Source of the DNA: Rhodothermota bacterium
GTDB lineage: Bacteria > Hydrogenedentota > Hydrogenedentia > Hydrogenedentales > GCA-2746185
Assembly: GCA_009885415.1 (NCBI GenBank)
Contig: VFKU01000691.1
Span: forward strand, 1-13,134
Direction of reading: 5' to 3'
DNA length: 13,134 nucleotides
How positions within the stretch are numbered: position 1 is the stretch's first letter; every line of letters starts with the position of its first letter. Of this stretch, positions 1 to 6,790 are shown one piece after another. A program made the position numbers and the translations under genes. The notes beneath the pieces are model-generated. The model worked only from the letters and a program-made list of their open reading frames with translations. It was not told the DNA's origin and did not search any database.

Positions 1-19
1 GGGCTGAAGCCCACCCTAC
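1..19. repeat. Dispersed palindromic repeat, copy 1
   Basis: The first 19 bases contain the near-palindromic core GGGCT-GA-AGCCC followed by ACCCTAC. The reverse complement recurs with one mismatch at 9839-9857, and the same core style (GGGCT-NN-AGCCC) recurs at 9888-9899. This copy lies 18 bp beyond the stop codon of the dehydrogenase on the minus strand. Its left half is probably cut off by the window edge. It is a short non-coding intergenic repeat of unknown function; the match to the second copy is seen directly, and membership of a genome-wide family is inferred. Confidence 0.7.
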
Positions 20-37
20 GCCTTGCTACGTCTTGTG

Positions 38-1000
38 TTAGGCGTCGCGGGTGACCTCGAGGATGACTTTAAGGACGTCCTTTTGGGTGGCGCGCTCGAA
101 GGCGCCAAGGGCGTCCGTGAGCGAGAAGCGGTCCGTGATGAGCGGCGCGACTTGCACGGTGCCGCGGGCGAGGGCGTCGAGCGCGGGGCGGAAGGGGCCA
201 CAGCGCGAGCCGATGATTCGCACTTCGTGGATGACGGGCAGGCTGAGATCGAAGGCGGTGGGGTGCGCGACGGTCGTTTTGAGAATGATCGTCCCCTCGG
301 GACGGACAAGTTCGAGGGCGCGCGGGAATCCTTCGTAGGAGCCGGTCGCCTCGATGACGACGTCGGCTTGGCCACGCTCGATCGGCTCGCCGGAATGTTT
401 GGCGGGGATAGAAAGTCCGCGCAGGAGTTCGAGCTTCCATTCGTTGTTGCCGACGACGAGCAGGTTCTTCGTGCGTTGAATGAGGACTTGCGCGACGATC
501 TGGCCGAGTTTGCCGTCACCGAGCACGATCACGCGGTTTGAGGACTCGATCGTGATCTGTTCGAGAATGCGAAAGGCCGCGGCGAGCGGTTCGGTGAAAA
601 CGGCGGCCTCGTCCTTCACCGAGTTCGGCACGAGATGAATGTTTTCTTCCGGCAGCGTGAGGAATTGCGCGAAGGCGCCGTTTCGTCCCTGAATACCGAG
701 GACGCTGCGATTGGTGCAATGGTGCGGCAGCTCCATTTGGCAGAGCGCGCAGCGGTGGCAGGCGCAGTTGATCTCGCCGACGACGCGCTTGCCGACGAGC
801 GCGGGATTGGCCGCGTGCTCGATGATGCCGACGAATTCGTGGCCGAGCACGCCGCGAAAGCCCATGTAGCCGCGGACGATCTCGAGGTCGGTATTGCAGA
901 TGCCGGCCTTGAGCACGCGCACGAGCGCTTCGCCCGCCGCGGGCTGCGGTTCGGGCAGGTCGGCGACGCGTAGCTCTCCATCGAAGACGAGGGCGCGCAT
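38..1000 (-). CDS. Zinc-dependent medium-chain dehydrogenase (MDR, alcohol dehydrogenase-like)
   Basis: A 320-residue NAD(P)-dependent oxidoreductase of the zinc-containing alcohol/polyol dehydrogenase superfamily; the substrate cannot be told from sequence. The GroES-like N-terminal domain holds catalytic-zinc ligands Cys35 (GICNTD), His54-Glu55 (GHEF) and Glu137 (FTEPLA). The structural-zinc loop is intact as C-x2-C-x2-C-x7-C at Cys81, 84, 87 and 95. The Rossmann domain begins with the dinucleotide loop GDGKLG at 161-166. The open frame extends upstream to 1204, but that would overlap the divergent gene at 1116. The Met at 1000 begins the typical first strand (MRALVF) and gives a normal family N-terminus, so I chose it; no strong Shine-Dalgarno is visible. 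At 320 residues it is slightly shorter than classical ADHs (about 340-375), consistent with a compact MDR subgroup. It is divergent from the nucleotidyltransferase across 115 bp. Confidence 0.88.
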   Translation of the reverse strand: MRALVFDGELRVADLPEPQPAAGEALVRVLKAGICNTDLEIVRGYMGFRGVLGHEFVGIIEHAANPALVGKRVVGEINCACHRCALCQMELPHHCTNRSVLGIQGRNGAFAQFLTLPEENIHLVPNSVKDEAAVFTEPLAAAFRILEQITIESSNRVIVLGDGKLGQIVAQVLIQRTKNLLVVGNNEWKLELLRGLSIPAKHSGEPIERGQADVVIEATGSYEGFPRALELVRPEGTIILKTTVAHPTAFDLSLPVIHEVRIIGSRCGPFRPALDALARGTVQVAPLITDRFSLTDALGAFERATQKDVLKVILEVTRDA

Positions 1001-1115
1001 GGCGCTCCGGCGCTGAGGCGTCCGCGCGGCTTGCAGCGCTCCGGCCGGGTCGGTCAGAATGCGGACGATGCCGCTTCCCGCCGCGCGGATGTGGCCGGTT
1101 CGCGGAGTATAGTGC
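1001..1115. promoter_or_regulatory. Divergent intergenic region between dehydrogenase and nucleotidyltransferase
   Basis: This 115-bp gap must hold the 5' signals for both genes. The only AT-rich element is AGTATAGT at 1106-1113, which reads as a -10-like TATAGT on the plus strand (1108-1113) and TATACT on the minus strand (1106-1111). On the plus strand it lies only 2 nt before the ATG at 1116, so a promoter there would make an almost leaderless message. No good -35 sits at 16-18 bp on either strand. Promoter assignment is weak. Confidence 0.3.
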
Positions 1116-2054
1116 ATGAAATCGGGGCAATACCAAGGGGTGATTTTGGCGGCGGGCCACGGCTCGCGCATGGGCCCCTTCGGAGACGCGATGCCCAAGC
1201 CCATCGCGCCCGTCTGTAACCGCCCTCTGCTGGCGTATCAGCTCGACCATCTGCGCACGATTGGCATCGAGGACGTTGTCATCGTCATCGGCCATCTCGG
1301 CCACCGAATCATCCAGACGCTAGGCGACGGCGCGGCCCACGGCGTGCGCATCCGTTACGTCGAACAGGAAAAGCGCCTCGGTCTCGCGCATGCGGTCGGT
1401 CAACTCGAATCGCACGTCGATCGGCCCTTTGTGTTGATGCTGGGTGACATCTTTTTTGAGGTGGACAACCTGGCGGCCATGGCGGCGCTCTTCGAAGGCG
1501 CGGACACGGCGGCCGTGCTCGCGGTGAAAGACGAGCCCGATGCGGCGGCGATCCGGAAGAATTTTTCGGTGATTCCAGGCGAGGGCGGTGTGGTGCGGCG
1601 GGTGATCGAGAAGCCGCGCGTCGTGCCGAACCGGATCAAGGGCTGCGGCATCTATCTTTTCGATGACCGCATATTTGAAGCGGTGCGCCGCACGCCGCGC
1701 ACCGCGATGCGCGACGAATACGAGCTGACCGATTCGATCCAGATACTGATCGACTACGGCTACCCGGTGCGCATGGCGCCGGTGGTCGAGTGGGACATGA
1801 ACGTGACCTACATCGGCGACTTGATTGAGTGTTGCGCGCATGTGCTGCGCAAGGAAGGGCGGCGCTCGCTGCTCGGCCCGGGCGCGAGTGTGGCGCCGGG
1901 CGCTGAGTTGGTGGATACCGTGCTCGGCGAGGGCGCCAGCGTGAAGCATCCGATCCGGCTTGAACGTTGCGTGGTGCTGCCAGGCGTTGCGGTGGAGTCG
2001 CGCGAAGGCCTGCGCAATGCGGTGATTACGGCCGACGGCGTGTTGCAGGCCTGA
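1116..2054 (+). CDS. Sugar-1-phosphate nucleotidyltransferase (NDP-sugar pyrophosphorylase family)
   Basis: A 312-residue cytoplasmic enzyme expected to condense an NTP with a sugar 1-phosphate to give an NDP-sugar and pyrophosphate, the activation step for glycan synthesis. The N-terminal signature is clear: GVILAAGHGSRMGP followed by MPKPIAPVCNRPLL (about residues 8-39), with G-x-G-x-R and the conserved Lys-Pro. A metal-binding Asp is in MLGDIFF (Asp111). EKPRVVP and GCGIYLFDD match the EKP and G-Y-F blocks of the family. The last 60 or so residues have short hexad-like repeats (GPGASVAPGAELV, VLGEGASV) suggesting a left-handed beta-helix cap, as in GlmU- or ManC-like members. Glucose, mannose or another sugar, and which NTP, cannot be decided. 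The next gene starts 4 nt after the stop, so the two are probably co-transcribed and translationally coupled. Confidence 0.87.
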   Translation: MKSGQYQGVILAAGHGSRMGPFGDAMPKPIAPVCNRPLLAYQLDHLRTIGIEDVVIVIGHLGHRIIQTLGDGAAHGVRIRYVEQEKRLGLAHAVGQLESHVDRPFVLMLGDIFFEVDNLAAMAALFEGADTAAVLAVKDEPDAAAIRKNFSVIPGEGGVVRRVIEKPRVVPNRIKGCGIYLFDDRIFEAVRRTPRTAMRDEYELTDSIQILIDYGYPVRMAPVVEWDMNVTYIGDLIECCAHVLRKEGRRSLLGPGASVAPGAELVDTVLGEGASVKHPIRLERCVVLPGVAVESREGLRNAVITADGVLQA

Positions 2055-2058
2055 TCTC

Positions 2059-2601
2059 ATGGCGCACCTCGTTATCAGTTCGAGCCTGAACCCCGCGAGC
2101 AAGAGCCGTGTGCTCGCGCTGCGCGCGCAAGCGCTGCTCGCGGAACACGGTGCGGCCGTGGAGTACGTGGATTTGCGCGGGCTGGCGCTGCCCGCGTGCG
2201 ACGGCGACGCGTGTTACGAAAACCCGGCGGTGGTCGAACTCGCCGTGCGGATTTCGCACGCCGAGGGCATCATCCTCGCCACGCCGATTTACAACTACAG
2301 CGCAGGCGCCTCGGCCAAGAACCTGATCGAATTGACCGGACAAGCCTGGGCGCGCAAGCCGGTGAGTTTTTTGTGCGCCGCCGGCGGGCAGGGCAGCTAC
2401 ATGGCGGTGATGTCCTTGGCCAACATGCTGATGCTGGATTTTCGATCATATGTCTTGCCGAGATTTGTGTACGCGGCCGAGACCGCCTTCGACGGCGATC
2501 AGATCACGGACACGGCGGTCCTCGATCGCCTGCGCGATCTGACGGCGACGTTGGTGCGCTTTAGCGCGGCGTTGCGCACGGGCGGGTTGACGGCGGAGTG
2601 A
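2059..2601 (+). CDS. NADPH-dependent FMN reductase-like flavoprotein
   Basis: A 180-residue flavodoxin-fold protein of the NADPH-dependent FMN reductase family (SsuE/azoreductase type). Such proteins bind FMN and reduce free flavin, quinones or azo compounds with NAD(P)H. The first strand MAHLVISSSLNPASKSR carries the Ser-rich phosphate-binding loop at residues 7-16. TPIYNYSAGASAKNLIE (about 75-91) matches the conserved P-x-Y-N family block that contacts the flavin, and AAGGQGSYMA (about 111-120) matches the third FMN loop. Length fits the family (170-200). The start is 4 nt beyond the preceding stop, with no clear Shine-Dalgarno, which favours translational coupling to the nucleotidyltransferase. 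A metabolic link between the two genes is not evident. There is no sulfonate operon here, so ssuE is not assigned. Confidence 0.85.
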   Translation: MAHLVISSSLNPASKSRVLALRAQALLAEHGAAVEYVDLRGLALPACDGDACYENPAVVELAVRISHAEGIILATPIYNYSAGASAKNLIELTGQAWARKPVSFLCAAGGQGSYMAVMSLANMLMLDFRSYVLPRFVYAAETAFDGDQITDTAVLDRLRDLTATLVRFSAALRTGGLTAE

Positions 2602-2610
2602 CGCGGCGTT

Positions 2611-2718
2611 TCGGTGGCATGTGGCTTCCAGCCCATGCACCGCACGGGACAGCGCCGTTTCGTGTTCACCTGCATGCTCGCTCCGGAGGCGCACGGGCTA
2701 GAAGCCACATGCCACCGA
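2611..2718. repeat. Inverted repeat filling a convergent gene junction
   Basis: The arms are 2611-2634 and 2695-2718, 24 nt each with one mismatch, and they read GGTGGCATGTGGCTTC plus an AGCCC end. Weaker pairing extends about 12 nt further inward. The 60-nt centre has no gene. The element begins 9 nt after the stop of the flavoprotein gene and ends 30 nt before the stop of the convergent sigma-like gene, so transcripts from either side would fold into the same long stem. There is no U-tract, so a classic intrinsic terminator is not shown. The core resembles the GGGCT-NN-AGCCC core of the repeats at 1-19 and 9839-9907. It could be a transcript-end hairpin or a non-autonomous repeat. Confidence 0.8.
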
Positions 2719-2748
2719 AGGTCCAGCCCATCCCCTGAGGGGCCGCTG

Positions 2749-3153
2749 TCATCGCCGCGGCCGGATGGTGCGGCGCCGACCGGCCTCGCGCGGCGGGTAG
2801 TCGCGGGCGGCCTTGCGGAGCTTTCGCAGGCCGCGCTTGACGCCGCGGTAGACGGAGGTGACATTGACCTCGAGGGCGTCGGCGCACTGGCGATAGTTGA
2901 GCCCGTCGAAGAAATAGAGTTCAATGCAGCGTCGCTCGACTCGGCTGAGCCGCAGGCGCATTTGGCTGCGGACCCACTCGAGGAGGCGGGCGTTCTTGCG
3001 GCCGTATTCGAGGCCCGCGCGGATGTCTTCGATGGTCTCGAACCAGGGCGTGTGCTCGGTCGAGAGGCGGCGCAGCAGCGAGGGCGGCGCGGCGAAGCCC
3101 AGGCGTTCGTAAGGCGTCTGCGGCTGGGGGACGAGCGAGGGATTTTGCGTCAT
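2749..3153 (-). CDS. Stand-alone sigma-70 region-4-like DNA-binding protein
   Basis: A 134-residue basic protein with a C-terminal helix-turn-helix like sigma-70 region 4. The core is RLSRVERRCIELYFFDGLNYRQC followed by ADALEVNVTSVYRGVKRGLRKLRKA (about residues 68-116), containing the usual 'E..cieLyy..gl.y.eIA..L.vs..sVy..v.rglrKLrk' spacing. There is no region 2, so it cannot be a complete sigma factor by itself; the first 65 residues are a polar, aromatic-containing segment I do not recognise. The C-terminal tail is very rich in Arg. The longer open frame (to 3702) is ignored because the Met at 3153 has an AAAGGAG Shine-Dalgarno at 3159-3165 with 5-nt spacing. It is probably a transcription regulator, but its target is unknown. 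It is divergent from the YqeY-like gene across 204 bp. Confidence 0.75.
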   Translation of the reverse strand: MTQNPSLVPQPQTPYERLGFAAPPSLLRRLSTEHTPWFETIEDIRAGLEYGRKNARLLEWVRSQMRLRLSRVERRCIELYFFDGLNYRQCADALEVNVTSVYRGVKRGLRKLRKAARDYPPREAGRRRTIRPRR

Positions 3154-3273
3154 GGCGGCTCCTTTGAAGGTGGATGAATTCGCAGCAGCGCCACGGTAGA
3201 GCGGAGGGCCTGAGCAAGACTTTTGCTTCTTCGGGTCATTTTGCGTTTTTCTTCTGCGCCGGGCCGGGACGTG

Positions 3274-3279
3274 TACAAT
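3274..3279 (+). promoter_or_regulatory. Possible -10 element for the YqeY-like gene
   Basis: TACAAT (five of six consensus bases) lies 78 bp before the start codon at 3358, in the 204-bp divergent gap 3154-3357. The hexamer 17 bp upstream (3251-3256, CTTCTG) is a poor -35, so this is only a candidate. The rest of the gap shows no other clear signal; the SD of the minus-strand gene lies at its left end. Confidence 0.35.
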
Positions 3280-3357
3280 CGCGCGGCGAAGTCTCGGCGC
3301 AGGGCGGGCGCAGCGCGGCCGAGGACGGTCGAAATGCGGCGATAGGGGAGAAAATCG

Positions 3358-3795
3358 ATGAGCGTACGTGACGAAATTCAGAAAGCGATCACCGAAGCGA
3401 CCAAGAGCCGGAACCAGGTGCGGCTCGAGTGTCTGCGCATGGCGAAGGGCGCGCTGTTGCTCAAGGAGAAGGAAAAGGGCGAGACGGTGACGGACGAGGT
3501 GACCATCGCGGTGTTGCGCGCGGAGGTGAAGAAGCGGCAGCAGAGCATCGAGATTTTTCGGCAACACGGGCGCGAGGACGTAGCGAAGGCCACGGAGGAA
3601 GAAATCCGCGTGCTTGAGGAGTTCCTGCCCAAGCAGCTCGCAGCGGCCGAGGTCGAGACGCGCGTGCGCGCGTACCTCGCGGCGCACCCCGAGGCCAACC
3701 ACGCGGGCAAGCTCACCGGGGCGATGAAGAAGGAACTCGGCGACTTGGTGGACGGCAAAGTGCTCAACGAAATCTGCCGCAAGGTGTTAGAATAG
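3358..3795 (+). CDS. yqeY: GatB/YqeY domain-containing protein
   Basis: A 145-residue protein matching the stand-alone YqeY family, which shares its helical tail domain with GatB, the tRNA-dependent amidotransferase subunit. The domain is thought to contact tRNA, but the role of the free-standing protein is not settled. Visible hallmarks are the helical N-terminus with R.ecLRM.kgALl (residues 22-35), VLRAEVKKRQQSIEIFRQHGREDVA (two separate blocks, about 57-81, with the typical KKRxxSIExFxxxGRxDLA pattern), EEIRVLEEFLPKQL (about 85-98), and the C-terminal GKLTGAMKKELG...DGKVLNEICRKVL pattern. Length is normal for the family (about 148). The start has an AGGGGAG Shine-Dalgarno at 3344-3350 with 7-nt spacing. 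It lies upstream of a lipoprotein gene on the same strand (60-bp gap); the pair may share a transcript. Confidence 0.9.
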   Translation: MSVRDEIQKAITEATKSRNQVRLECLRMAKGALLLKEKEKGETVTDEVTIAVLRAEVKKRQQSIEIFRQHGREDVAKATEEEIRVLEEFLPKQLAAAEVETRVRAYLAAHPEANHAGKLTGAMKKELGDLVDGKVLNEICRKVLE

Positions 3796-3855
3796 GCGTC
3801 TGTCGCGGTGAGTTCTGCGGCGAATCCGGGTCAACCGAATCGGAGTTTCTCTCGA

Positions 3856-4362
3856 ATGCGTAGCTATGCCGTTCTACTTATATTGTTCGCGGTGGCGCTG
3901 GCCGTCGCCGGTTGCGACCGGGCCTCCGGGCCGGAGGCATCGTCACCCGAGGCTTCGGTTCCGCAAGCTGCCGCCGCGCCCGTGCCGGCTGCTGCGCCCG
4001 TTGCTGCGCCGGCCTCCACACCTCCGCCGGCCGTTACACCCGCGGCAGACCCGGCCGTAACTTTACCGGAGGAGTTCGCGAAGAATTTCCACACGCATCC
4101 TGAAATGACGGTAACAGCGGCCGAGACGACGGACGCCGCGAAGATGCAATACAAAGTGACGGGGGAGCTGCGGTCGAGCGCCCGCGACGTGATGGACTAC
4201 TACGTGAAATACTTCCAAGAGCACGGCTGGGCAGAAGACGCGGTGATGGAGCAAGAGGGCGCCTCGGTCGTCTCCTTCAAGAAGGACGGCTACCTGCAAT
4301 ACGTGGACACGCGCGAAGGCGGCATCGGCGTGAAAATCACGATCACGACGGGGCGGGAGTAA
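3856..4362 (+). CDS. Putative lipoprotein with Ala/Pro-rich linker
   Basis: A 168-residue exported protein. The N-terminus is a lipoprotein signal peptide: positive start (MRS), hydrophobic stretch, and a lipobox VAGC with the acylated Cys at residue 20. Residues 21-66 are a low-complexity Ala/Pro/Ser linker, common after lipoprotein anchors. The remaining domain (about 67-168) is alpha/beta with a DVMDYYVKYFQEHGW block and alternating strands ending in GIGVKITITTGRE; this resembles small periplasmic proteins in which a helix ending in GW packs on a sheet, but I cannot name a family. An in-frame GTG at 3808 would add 16 residues before the signal peptide; the ATG at 3856 gives a proper signal and has GGAG at 3842-3845. 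Asp follows the Cys (+2), which in enterobacteria favours inner-membrane retention; whether that rule holds here is unknown. Confidence 0.78.
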   Translation: MRSYAVLLILFAVALAVAGCDRASGPEASSPEASVPQAAAAPVPAAAPVAAPASTPPPAVTPAADPAVTLPEEFAKNFHTHPEMTVTAAETTDAAKMQYKVTGELRSSARDVMDYYVKYFQEHGWAEDAVMEQEGASVVSFKKDGYLQYVDTREGGIGVKITITTGRE

Positions 4363-4380
4363 GTTCTTTCGCTCCGATCC

Positions 4381-4398
4381 TCCGGCGGATTCGCCGGA
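4381..4398 (+). terminator. GC hairpin after the lipoprotein gene
   Basis: A perfect 7-bp stem, TCCGGCG (4381-4387) with CGCCGGA (4392-4398) around a 4-nt GATT loop, starts 18 nt after the stop codon of the lipoprotein gene. No U-tract follows, so intrinsic termination is uncertain; it may instead protect the transcript 3' end. Confidence 0.4.
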
Positions 4399-4417
4399 CG
4401 ACGCCGATCCGTGTGAG

Positions 4418-4493
4418 TAGGGGCGGCCCCCTGTGGCCGCCCTGCGATGGGCGATCATCCGCGCATGGGCCCAACCACGGGGGATTGCCCCTA
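4418..4493. repeat. Inverted repeat of the TAGGGGC...GTGG type in a convergent junction
   Basis: Arms of 19 nt at 4418-4436 and 4475-4493 match at 15 of 19 positions; all four differences are transitions, and three of them would still pair as G-U in RNA. The arms carry TAGGGGC at one end and CC-x-GTGG at the other. The element lies in the 153-bp gap between the lipoprotein gene and the convergent hypothetical gene, ending 22 nt from the latter's stop. Similar TAGGGGCGACCC-type palindromes are scattered in many environmental genomes; family membership here is inferred. Confidence 0.65.
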
Positions 4494-4515
4494 CAACGCG
4501 AGTAAGAAATCCGCT

Positions 4516-5052
4516 TTAGTTGCGCCGAGTGGTGGACTTCGCCGCGGCGTAGGTCTGTGACGCGAGCACATTAGCGATGACCTGACGCAGTGCGATCAAC
4601 TCCGAGTCCGCGCCGAGACAGTGGTAGAAGTCCGCGCAGCCGCCGCAGGCGATCGGCGGATCGAGGAGCAGCGCGAAGTCCTGCACGCTATGCGGCCCGG
4701 CGAAGAGGCAGTGCACCTCCGGCGGATGCCTCAGGTCTTCGATCCGCAACAGCGGGTTGCCGCGGAGCACACGCCACTGCGTGAGCGCGAGCAGGCTGGC
4801 GATGAGCAAGTAGTCATCGAGACCAATCCCCGTGTAGCCGCAGACGCCGCCGCTCTCCCAGGTTGACACGACGACACCGCGCTGGGGATTTACGACGAAG
4901 GGGCCCGGCAGTCGACGCGAGGTGAGATGCAGGCAGGCCGCGTCCGCGCCGGAGTGCCGAGGCGCGAACCGCAGATGCCGCTCAAGTCCGCGAGCGATGT
5001 CGTCCAAGTGTGGAATACCGGCACTCGATGCGCTAAAACTCACGTCGATCAT
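4516..5052 (-). CDS. Hypothetical protein with C-terminal Cys cluster
   Basis: A 178-residue protein that I do not recognise. It has no signal peptide or obvious membrane span. The N-terminal part is His/Arg rich (GLERHLRFAPRHSG), the middle has GFVVNPQRGVVVSTWESGG-like strands (residues 51-69) and a hydrophobic helix DDYLLIASLLAL (79-90), and the C-terminal part has Cys136-x2-Cys139-x5-Cys145 within ACGGCADFYHCLGAD. Three further Cys are at 40, 71 and 115. The Cys136/139/145 group with His144 could bind a metal or form a disulfide. The ATG at 5052 has GAGG (plus-strand 5061-5064) with 8-nt spacing. An overlapping ATG at 5060 opens only a three-codon frame whose stop overlaps the real start. 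It is divergent from the ferredoxin reductase gene across 280 bp. Confidence 0.65.
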   Translation of the reverse strand: MIDVSFSASSAGIPHLDDIARGLERHLRFAPRHSGADAACLHLTSRRLPGPFVVNPQRGVVVSTWESGGVCGYTGIGLDDYLLIASLLALTQWRVLRGNPLLRIEDLRHPPEVHCLFAGPHSVQDFALLLDPPIACGGCADFYHCLGADSELIALRQVIANVLASQTYAAAKSTTRRN

Positions 5053-5223
5053 TTCAACATCCTCAGTTCCATGTTGCGGCCGACGCTTCTACTGACGCTT
5101 TGAGCGCGGCATTTTATTGCAGCGGTCAGCTTCGGAAGCGGACGCACGGAGAAATTCCCGATGCCTAATACCGATTTGGCCGCGAATTGTTACACCGCGC
5201 CGTGGGGCGTCGGCTCGCCCAGC

Positions 5224-5252
5224 TTGACCCGCCGCACGAGCGCCGCTATGCT
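5224..5252 (+). promoter_or_regulatory. Sigma-70-type promoter for the ferredoxin-NADP reductase gene
   Basis: TTGACC (5224-5229) is separated by exactly 17 bp from TATGCT (5247-5252): five of six -35 and four of six -10 consensus bases. Transcription would begin near 5259, giving a leader of about 75 nt to the ATG at 5333. A perfect 7-bp dyad, CGCCGCT (5241-5247) and AGCGGCG (5254-5260), is centred on the -10 element and could be an operator or a start-site hairpin. Confidence 0.6.
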
Positions 5253-5260
5253 CAGCGGCG
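5241..5260. promoter_or_regulatory. Operator-like dyad spanning the -10 element
   Basis: CGCCGCT and AGCGGCG are exact reverse complements separated by 6 nt, covering the -10 hexamer and reaching the expected start site of the promoter at 5224-5252. A bound repressor here would block the promoter. No regulator gene can be assigned, and GC-rich DNA gives such dyads by chance at some rate. Confidence 0.4.
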
Positions 5261-5332
5261 TCCGGGGGCCGGATCGCGCGCGCGATCCACTCCGGTTTCC
5301 TCTTGCTTTTCAGGGCCCAAGCCGCACTCGCA

Positions 5333-6721
5333 ATGAGTTCTCTGGGGACAATCGAGCGACCCTTGCGCGTTGCCATTGTCGGCAGCGGCCCGAGCGGTTT
5401 TTATGCGGCGGAGTCGCTCGTGAAGGCCGGCATCGAGGTGCAGGCCGACCTATTCGAAAAGCTGCCCTGCCCCTTCGGACTCGTGCGTTACGGCGTTGCG
5501 CCCGACCACCAGAAGATCAAATCAGTCACCAAGATCTTCGAGCGCGTCGCGGCCCGACCCAATGTCGGCTTCTTCGGCAACGTGAACGTGGGCGTGGACA
5601 TTTCACTGGCGGAGCTCCGGCGCTTTTACGACGCGGTGATCTTCGCCAGCGGCGCGGACTCGGACCGTCGCTTGAACATTCCGGGCGAGGATTTGCCCGG
5701 TAGTCACACCGCCACAGAGTTCGTCGCGTGGTACAACGGCCATCCCGAGTTCCGCGATCGCGTCTTCGATCTGAGCCAGGAAGTCGCCGTCGTGATCGGG
5801 CAGGGCAATGTCGCGGTGGACGTTTGCCGCATGCTGTGCCGCACGGTGGACGAACTCAAGGGGACCGACATCGCGCAGCATGCGCTCGATGTGCTCGCCG
5901 AGAGCCGCGTGCGCGAGGTCTACATGATCGGCCGACGCGGGCCCGTTCAGGCGAAATTTGCCCAGATTGAGATCAAAGAAATCGGAGAGATGGCGGACTG
6001 CACGCCGCTTGTGGCGCCGGCCGAACTCGAACTCGAGGCCGTGTCGGAGGAGGAACTCCGGCACCCCGAGTCCGCGGGCATGGATCGCATCGTTGCAATC
6101 CTACGGGAATATTCGGCGAATCAGCGGGTGCAGGGCCGGCGGCGTTTGCACGTCCTCTTCCGCCGGAGTCCCGTGGAAATCCGAGGCAACGGCCACGTAG
6201 AGAATATAGTCCTCGAAAAAAACCGGCTCGAAGGCGCTCCTTTACAGGTGAAGGCCGTGGGCACGGGCCAGACCGAGGCCCTGGACTGCGGACTCGTCTT
6301 TCGTAGTGTCGGGTATCGCGGACTTCCGCTGCCGGGGGTGCCTTTCGATGCGCGCGCCGGAGTCATCCCGAACTCCGGCGGCCGGGTGACCGAGGACGGG
6401 AAGATCGTGCCTGGGGTCTATACCGCGGGTTGGATCAAGCGGGGTCCCAGTGGTACTATAGGCACCAACAAGCCGGACAGTCAGCAAACAGTCGGTGCGA
6501 TTGTTCAGGATTTGTCCGGATTGACGCCCTGCGAGAACCCGTCCGGTTCTTCGGTGTTAGACTTGTTGAATACCCGAAGGGTCAGGGTCGTCTCCTTCGG
6601 GGATTGGCAGCGCATCGATGCTGCCGAGGTCGAACGGGGTCGCGTTTCCGGCAAGCCTAGAGAGAAGTTTGTTACTCCCGGGGCCATGCTCGAGGCGCTT
6701 TCGGCGGTAACAGCCCGCTGA
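5333..6721 (+). CDS. Ferredoxin-NADP reductase, adrenodoxin reductase/FprA type
   Basis: A 462-residue FAD- and NADP-binding oxidoreductase of the adrenodoxin reductase family, which transfers electrons between NADPH and a ferredoxin. The N-terminal FAD loop is VGSGPSGFYAAE with GSGPSG at 17-22. The family signature PFGLVRYGVAPDHQKIKSV follows at about 47-65. The NADP loop GQGNVA is at 156-161, then a conserved RRGP-x-QAKF block. The C-terminal GWIKRGPSGTIGTNK block (366-380) is the flavin/NADP site of this family. Length is normal (450-490). The frame opens at TTG 5303, but the ATG at 5333 gives a typical start; there is no strong Shine-Dalgarno. All key motifs are present, so it should be active. 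The partner ferredoxin is not encoded nearby. The gene has its own promoter at 5224-5252 and no clear terminator. Confidence 0.93.
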   Translation: MSSLGTIERPLRVAIVGSGPSGFYAAESLVKAGIEVQADLFEKLPCPFGLVRYGVAPDHQKIKSVTKIFERVAARPNVGFFGNVNVGVDISLAELRRFYDAVIFASGADSDRRLNIPGEDLPGSHTATEFVAWYNGHPEFRDRVFDLSQEVAVVIGQGNVAVDVCRMLCRTVDELKGTDIAQHALDVLAESRVREVYMIGRRGPVQAKFAQIEIKEIGEMADCTPLVAPAELELEAVSEEELRHPESAGMDRIVAILREYSANQRVQGRRRLHVLFRRSPVEIRGNGHVENIVLEKNRLEGAPLQVKAVGTGQTEALDCGLVFRSVGYRGLPLPGVPFDARAGVIPNSGGRVTEDGKIVPGVYTAGWIKRGPSGTIGTNKPDSQQTVGAIVQDLSGLTPCENPSGSSVLDLLNTRRVRVVSFGDWQRIDAAEVERGRVSGKPREKFVTPGAMLEALSAVTAR

Positions 6722-6790
6722 ACACTTCGGCCTGTTCTCACACGCAGTACGCTCGGGGCCGGGAATTCTCCAGCGCCCGGAGCGAGATAA

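Noticed and set aside
1116..2601. A glycan or antibiotic biosynthesis cluster built on the nucleotidyltransferase and dehydrogenase
   Set aside because: No glycosyltransferase, epimerase, aminotransferase or synthase lies nearby; the neighbours are unrelated housekeeping genes.
2611..2718. Possible CRISPR or IS end from paired repeats
   Set aside because: There are only two inverted arms, no regular spacers, no target duplication and no transposase; an intergenic inverted repeat explains it.
2614..3177. Long plus-strand open frame of 187 codons opposite the sigma-like gene
   Set aside because: It runs through the inverted repeat, has no start signals, and lies antisense to a gene with a recognisable helix-turn-helix and a good Shine-Dalgarno; high GC creates such shadows.
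5089..5376. Minus-strand open frame of 95 codons in the divergent gap
   Set aside because: It overlaps the reductase promoter and its first codons, is Arg/Ala rich and has no ribosome site.
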